Shown here piece by piece: positions 49,989 to 55,641 of a stretch of 55,641 nt of DNA. Under the pieces are notes generated by a model. The model was not told the origin of the DNA and made no database searches. It worked only from the letters and a program-made list of their open reading frames with translations. Position 1 is the first letter of the stretch. The number at the start of each line of letters is the position of its first letter. A program made the position numbers and the translations under genes. The stretch is taken from NCBI RefSeq assembly GCF_012940005.1, contig NZ_SPMX01000020.1, positions 1 through 55,641 on the forward strand, read 5' to 3'. Source of the DNA: Candidatus Accumulibacter contiguus. GTDB lineage: Bacteria; Pseudomonadota; Gammaproteobacteria; Burkholderiales; Rhodocyclaceae.

Positions 49989-51901
49989 ATGTTCTTTGAC
50001 GCTGTTCGCAACAACAAGAGAGTTGTCCAGATATTCCTTGCCTTGATCACTTTGCCCTTTGCCTTCTGGGGCGTCGACTCCTACGTACGCAACACCGGGG
50101 CGGGTGCCGATCTGGCCAGTGTTGGTGACTCCAAGATTACCATGCCGCAGTTCGACCAGGCAGTTGGCGAGCTCAGCAGGACCGCATGCGGCAGGTGTTG
50201 GGTGCCAGTTTTCGTCCAGAGTTGATGAATACCCCGGCAGCAAAGCTTGCAGTTCTCAATTCGCTGGTGGATCAGCGCCTTTTGCTTCTCGAGACGGCAA
50301 AGGGACGGCTTGGTGCCGGTGATGAACTGCTTCGGGAAGTCATCAGCAAAATTCCTGCCTTGCAGGAAAACGGTCAATTTTCGATGTCCCGCTATCAGAC
50401 GGCGCTTGCCGCCCAAGGCATGTCGCAAGCGCAGTTCGAGGCACAGCTTCGACAGGATCTCACACTGCAGCAATTGGTCGGTGCACTGGGAGATTCCGGC
50501 ATTGCTAGCAGCACGGTGATCGACAAACTGCTGCGCATACAGGCCGAAGAGCGACAGATTGCCGAGTGGCGAATCGCTCCGGAGCAGTTTGCAGGTCAGG
50601 TGAACATTACTGCGCCGGACATCGAGAAATACTATGAACAGAACCTGAAGCGCTTTGAAGTGACGGAACAGGCCAAGGTCGAGTACCTGGTCCTGTCTCT
50701 GGAAGGATTGCTGGCGCAGCTCAAGCCCGGCGATGGCGAAGTGGCAGCCTGGTACGAGAGCCACAAGGATCGTTACCAACAGGCTGAAGAGAGGCGAGCA
50801 AGTCATATCCTGATCCTGACTGGCGGTGATGTGGACCAGGAAAAAGCCCGGGCCAGGGCAGAAGAGGTGCTGATGGAGGCCCAGAAGTCGCCGGCAAGAT
50901 TTGCCGAGCTGGCCAGACAATATTCACAGGACCCTGGATCTGCCGAAAAAGGGGGCGATCTTGGTTTTTTTGGCCGCGGTATGATGGTCAAGCCGTTTGA
51001 GGATACGGTGTTCAAACTGCGGGAGAATGAACTTTCCGGTCTGGTACAGTCCGAATTCGGTTTTCACATCATCAGGCTGACAGGGATCAAGCCGGGCAAG
51101 CAGCGTTTGCTTGCTGACGTGCGCCCGGAGATCGAAGATGAGCTGCGGCGGCAAACGGCTTCGCGACAGTTTGCTGAAGCCGCCGAGGCCTTCAGCAACA
51201 TGGTCTATGAGCAGCCGGACAGCCTGCAGCCGGCCGCGGAGAAATTCAAACTGAAAATCCAGCAATCCGGCTGGTTGCCGCGCAACCCATCCCCGGATTT
51301 ATTGACTGGCCTGGGCCAGCTCGGCAACCAGAAGGTTCTCGCCTCGGTTTTTTCGGAAGAATCGCTGAAAAACAAACGTAATACCGAAGTGGTCGAGATT
51401 GCTCCAAACACCCTCCTGGCGGCACGGGTGATTGAATACCGGCCAGCGACCACGAAGCCCCTGGCGACCGTCAAGACTGATATTGAAGCATTGCTCAAGG
51501 TTGAGAAAGAAGCGGCACTGGCCCGTGCAGCGGGCGAGTCCAAACTCCGCGAGTTGCAGCAGGGAGCGACGGAAGACAAGCTTGCCTGGGTGTCGGTGAG
51601 GAAAGTTTCCCGACAGGATGATCGCCAGCTACCGGCAGCGGCGCTGAAGGCAATTTTTCGAGCCGACGTCCATAAGCTGCCAGCCTACGTGGGTGCTGAT
51701 GTGGGCGATGGGAACTACATGCTTTACAAGATCATGACGGTCAGTCATCCGGCAAAGGTTGACGACAACCGGCGCAAGGCCTTGCAGCGCGAGTACAGCA
51801 CGATCCTTGGCCAAGAGGATTTCGCTGCCTACCTCGCCGGGTTGCGCCTGCGCTACAAGATTGATATCAACCAATCGGCGTTGGAGAGCAAGGAACGCTA
51901 A
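49989..51901 (+). CDS. ppiD: Periplasmic folding factor PpiD (SurA-N/parvulin), interrupted by a small frameshift
   Basis: The start MFFDAVRNNKRVVQIFLALI with one membrane helix and the DSKITMPQFDQAVGE segment lies in one frame. At about 50170-50176 the frame changes and the protein continues QQDRMRQVLGASFRPELMNT to 51901. Removing two bases (CT), or adding one, joins them into about 636 residues, the normal PpiD length. AVGEQQDRMRQ would align with the family without a gap, so two extra bases fit best. The parvulin domain has SHILILTGGDVDQEKARARA and GGDLGFFGRGMMVKPFEDTV. PpiD is anchored in the inner membrane and assists proteins leaving the translocon. The lon-tRNA-ppiD order is conserved. 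Confidence 0.9.
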
Positions 51902-51913
51902 TCGTCTCCACTT

Positions 51914-51947
51914 CAAAAGAAACCCCGCCGAAGCGGGGTTTCTTTTT
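51914..51947. terminator. Bidirectional terminator between ppiD and groEL
   Basis: Stem GAAACCCCGC / GCGGGGTTTC with CGAA loop, extended by A on one side and T5 on the other. It can end both the plus-strand ppiD and the minus-strand groESL transcript. Confidence 0.9.
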
Positions 51948-51971
51948 GAATGGGCATGGCTCCTGCGGACA

Positions 51972-53645
<1,674 letters not shown>

Positions 53646-53714
53646 TTAATGATTTGAATCGGAACAGGAAAGTGGTGTAGCAAAGGGTGGGCTCAACGCT
53701 GCCAGATTGCCAGG

Positions 53715-54005
53715 CTACGCTTCGATGACGCCCATGATGTCCTCTTCCCGCATGACCAGCAGTTCCTCTCCTTCGACCTTGACGGTCTGGCCGGCGTATT
53801 TGCCAAACAGAACCCGGTCGCCAACCTTCACCGCGAGGGCGCGGACGCTTCCGTCATCAAGAATCTTGCCATTGCCAACGGCGCGAATTTCACCTTGGTC
53901 AGGCTTTTCAGCGGCTGTATCCGGGATGACGATACCGGAGGCGGTCCTGCGCTCCTCTTCAAGACGTTTGACGATCACGCGATCATGCAACGGACGAATC
54001 TTCAT
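53715..54005 (-). CDS. groES: Co-chaperonin GroES
   Basis: 96 residues, [18 protein letters not shown] to EDIMGVIEA. The mobile loop [17 protein letters not shown] and [20 protein letters not shown] are typical. AAGGAG lies 7 bases before the ATG at 54005. The leader contains CIRCE and a sigma32-type promoter. Confidence 0.98.
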   Translation of the reverse strand: MKIRPLHDRVIVKRLEEERRTASGIVIPDTAAEKPDQGEIRAVGNGKILDDGSVRALAVKVGDRVLFGKYAGQTVKVEGEELLVMREEDIMGVIEA

Positions 54006-54091
54006 GCAGCTTCTCCTTGGGTTAAGCAAATTAAACAAACATCGACTATCAGATCCTGCAGTCATGGATACAAGACTCAGGAGTAAAAATA

Positions 54092-54118
54092 TTAGCACTC
54101 ACCGCTAACGAGTGCTAA
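54092..54118. promoter_or_regulatory. CIRCE operator (HrcA binding site)
   Basis: TTAGCACTC-N9-GAGTGCTAA, a perfect match to the CIRCE consensus, 87 bases upstream of groES. HrcA is expected to bind here and repress groESL until heat stress. Confidence 0.97.
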
Positions 54119-54119
54119 T

Positions 54120-54147
54120 AATAGGGGCAGGCAGCGGGAATTTCAAG
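54120..54147 (-). promoter_or_regulatory. Sigma32 promoter for groESL
   Basis: On the minus strand CTTGAAA, a 13-base spacer and CCCCTATT. The -35 is perfect and the -10 retains the CCCC block. Transcription would start within CIRCE, so HrcA binding blocks the start site. Confidence 0.75.
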
Positions 54148-54304
54148 GCCCTTGGGGTGATTGTCCGGAGAAGAATGGTCCCGCTTTCTTGCAATGGCAA
54201 GCGAGGCCCGGCAAACTCGCAGGACGATGCTGGCGGACTGTGGCAGACGGATGCCGTTTGGCGGCTTTTCCTGAATTGTTCAAATTTGCGAGGAGGATGG
54301 TGAA

Positions 54305-54910
54305 ATGGCTGATATCAAGGACGCGATTGGCGAAGTGGTGGACAAGTCCGGACAGGATTCCGACCGGCTCAACAAAGTCATTGCTTTGCTGGTGGCGATT
54401 CTGGCGACGCTGATGGCGCTGTTCAACGTCAAGGACGGGAACATCGTTCAGGCGATGGCGCAGGCGCAGGCGAGGAGCGTAAACGCTTGGGCTTATTTCC
54501 AGGCCAAGAGTACCAAACAGAGTCTCGCCGAGACCATGCTCGATCAGCTCACCTTCGAGCGCGAGCTTGAAAGCCCGTTGACGCAGGAGGCCGCAACCCT
54601 GCTCGACAAGAAAATTGCGTTCTACCGCGAGAAGGTGGCTCGGTACGAAAGCGAGAAGGAAGAAATCAAGAAGCAGGCGGAGGGCTACGAACAAGAATAC
54701 GATCGCTTGAATTATCACGACGATCAGTTCGACATTGCCGAAGCCGGGATCACCGTCGCGCTGGCAGTACTGGGTATCGCCGCTTTGACGCGCCGTAGAT
54801 GGTTGATCTGGTTTGCACTGGTGTTCGCGGGTGTAGGCCTGGCCTCAGGAATGGCGGGCTTTGTGGGCGGGAACTTCCATCTCGATTTCCTTGCCTCGAT
54901 GCTGAGCTGA
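54305..54910 (+). CDS. DUF4337 family membrane protein
   Basis: 201 residues. The N-terminal region has a helix LNKVIALLVAILATLMALFN followed by AQAQARSVNAWAYFQAKSTK, the hallmark of DUF4337. A coiled-coil stretch comes next (KIAFYREKVARYESEKEEIKK region), then two C-terminal helices (GITVALAVLGIAALT, LIWFALVFAGVGLASGMAGF). Function unknown. GAGGAGG lies before the ATG. It stands alone between groESL and the rRNA operon. Confidence 0.88.
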   Translation: MADIKDAIGEVVDKSGQDSDRLNKVIALLVAILATLMALFNVKDGNIVQAMAQAQARSVNAWAYFQAKSTKQSLAETMLDQLTFERELESPLTQEAATLLDKKIAFYREKVARYESEKEEIKKQAEGYEQEYDRLNYHDDQFDIAEAGITVALAVLGIAALTRRRWLIWFALVFAGVGLASGMAGFVGGNFHLDFLASMLS

Positions 54911-55033
54911 GACCCGGGATCGCCCAATGAACAACTGGCAGACCTCGTTGGTGCGCGGGTGATGCGCATTCATGCTGCCCCGTCAGCCTGCGAGTTGTGG
55001 CAGGTCATATCCCGAATTTTTCGATGGAGTGTG

Positions 55034-55062
55034 TTGACTGGCAGATGGACCGCTGATAGAAT
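55034..55062 (+). promoter_or_regulatory. Sigma70 promoter of the tRNA-fMet/rRNA unit
   Basis: TTGACT, 17-base spacer, TAGAAT. It is 110 bases before tRNA-fMet, and no other clear promoter was seen up to 16S. Confidence 0.75.
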
Positions 55063-55172
55063 GCTTCCTCTTCGCAGCACGGCAGTTTCGACTCGGTAGG
55101 AAGCACCAGCCGGCTCCTTCCTGCTAACTTGTGAAGAATTTATGGGGGCACTTAATTGAACACCCCAACGGT

Positions 55173-55249
55173 CGCGGGGTGGAGCAGTCTGGCAGCTCGT
55201 CGGGCTCATAACCCGAAGGTCACAGGTTCAAATCCTGTCCCCGCAACCA
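55173..55249 (+). tRNA. Initiator tRNA-fMet(CAU)
   Basis: 77 nucleotides with encoded CCA. The acceptor CGCGGGG / CCCCGCA leaves the first position as an unpaired C-A, and the anticodon stem ends in three G-C pairs (TCGGG / CCCGA) around CTCATAA. Both are initiator features. It lies in the leader of the 16S rRNA. Confidence 0.96.
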
Positions 55250-55260
55250 GCTCTTTAAAA
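55249..55260 (+). promoter_or_regulatory. boxA-like antitermination site in the rRNA leader
   Basis: AGCTCTTTAAAA, close to the bacterial rrn boxA (TGCTCTTTAACA), directly after tRNA-fMet. Nus factors would load here to prevent early termination in the rRNA operon. Confidence 0.6.
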
Positions 55261-55413
55261 AATTGGACAACCGATAGGTGTGGGTTCTTGATCTGGGAAG
55301 ATCTGCGCAAGCGGATGGATAAAGGATAAGAAGGACTCGCACAGATGGAAAAGCCATTGATTGGGAGGAATCCTGGTTGATGGAGTAGACGTCAAGCGAG
55401 AGTTTTAGGAATT

Positions 55414-55641
55414 GAACTGAAGAGTTTGATCCTGGCTCAGATTAAACGCTGGCGGCATGCCTTACACATGCAAGTCGAACGGCAGCACGGGGTGGTAACA
55501 CTCTGGTGGCGAGTGGCGGACGGGTGAGTAAAGCATCGGAACGTGCCCTGGAATGGGGGATAACGTAGCGAAAGTTACGCTAATACCGCATATTCTGTGA
55601 GCAGGAAAGCAGGGGATCGCAAGACCTTGCGTTCGAGGAGC
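55414..55641 (+). rRNA. rrs: 16S ribosomal RNA, 5' part (cut by window edge)
   Basis: About 228 bases of the 5' domain. AGAGTTTGATCCTGGCTCAG, the GCTGGCGGCATGCC stretch and the ACATGCAAGTCGAACGG block are present. CTAATACCGCATATTCTGTG with the following GCAAGACCTTGCG helix is typical of Rhodocyclaceae. The start is placed by alignment to the E. coli 5' end and could be off by a few bases. The gene continues beyond the window. Confidence 0.95.

Overview
The window looks like a chromosomal segment of a betaproteobacterium of the Rhodocyclales, close to Candidatus Accumulibacter. Reasons: the 16S rRNA start at the right edge, the form II RuBisCO cluster cbbM-cbbQ-cbbO, exosortase (PEP-CTERM) genes, the tig-clpP-clpX-lon-tRNA-tRNA-ppiD order, and a GC-rich codon style. 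The genus is an inference from a partial 16S and gene content, without a database comparison.

Layout. 1-1.2 kb: tail of a DUF6399 transposase-like gene and a ProXp-ala type tRNA deacylase. 1.2-7.3 kb (minus): an apparent operon of a methyltransferase, a fused binding-protein/permease, a second permease, a binding protein and a SiaA/RsbU-like membrane phosphatase; no ABC ATPase is present. 7.3-15 kb: DJ-1/PfpI protein, tRNA-Leu(UAA), DUF1178 protein, the glutathione-dependent formaldehyde pathway (frmA, fghA), a royal-jelly-type secreted protein, a fused CoA-transferase and a GST. 15-18.6 kb (minus): exosortase A-associated acyl-CoA ligase and PLP decarboxylase with a small secreted protein. 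18.8-20.8 kb: DUF485 protein and acetate symporter actP. 20.9-28.4 kb (minus): remnant of transketolase, gapA, pyk, purC, DUF2189, prlC and a glutaredoxin-like protein. 28.7-33.3 kb: cbbM, cbbQ, cbbO. 33.6-35.8 kb: gmd and fcl (GDP-L-fucose). 36.0-39.8 kb (minus): a two-gene operon of a cohesin-like protein with a PEP-CTERM-type tail and a subtilase ending in a dockerin. 39.8-43.8 kb: a low-density stretch with gene relics and a small palindromic element around a HAD dehalogenase and arsS. 43.8-54.9 kb: tig, clpP, clpX, lon, tRNA-Val, tRNA-Asp, ppiD, groEL, groES (CIRCE plus sigma32 promoter) and a DUF4337 protein. 55.0-55.6 kb: promoter, tRNA-fMet, leader and 5' end of 16S rRNA.

The most interesting element is the cohesin/dockerin pair at 36022-39761. 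The upstream gene encodes a secreted cohesin-like domain followed by an IPLPGT-type C-terminal sorting signal; the downstream gene overlaps it by ATGA and encodes a secreted S8 protease with a two-loop dockerin. A near-consensus sigma54 promoter lies upstream. Together with the exosortase-associated genes at 15.8-18.6 kb this suggests that a protease is docked on an exosortase-processed surface protein, a minimal cellulosome-like arrangement.

Four otherwise well conserved genes (the fused ABC gene, the DUF485 gene, cbbO, ppiD) are each broken by one small frameshift, two of them in homopolymers. Sequencing or assembly error is the simplest explanation. The transketolase and FAD-oxidoreductase remnants are real decay: they combine frameshifts with large deletions.
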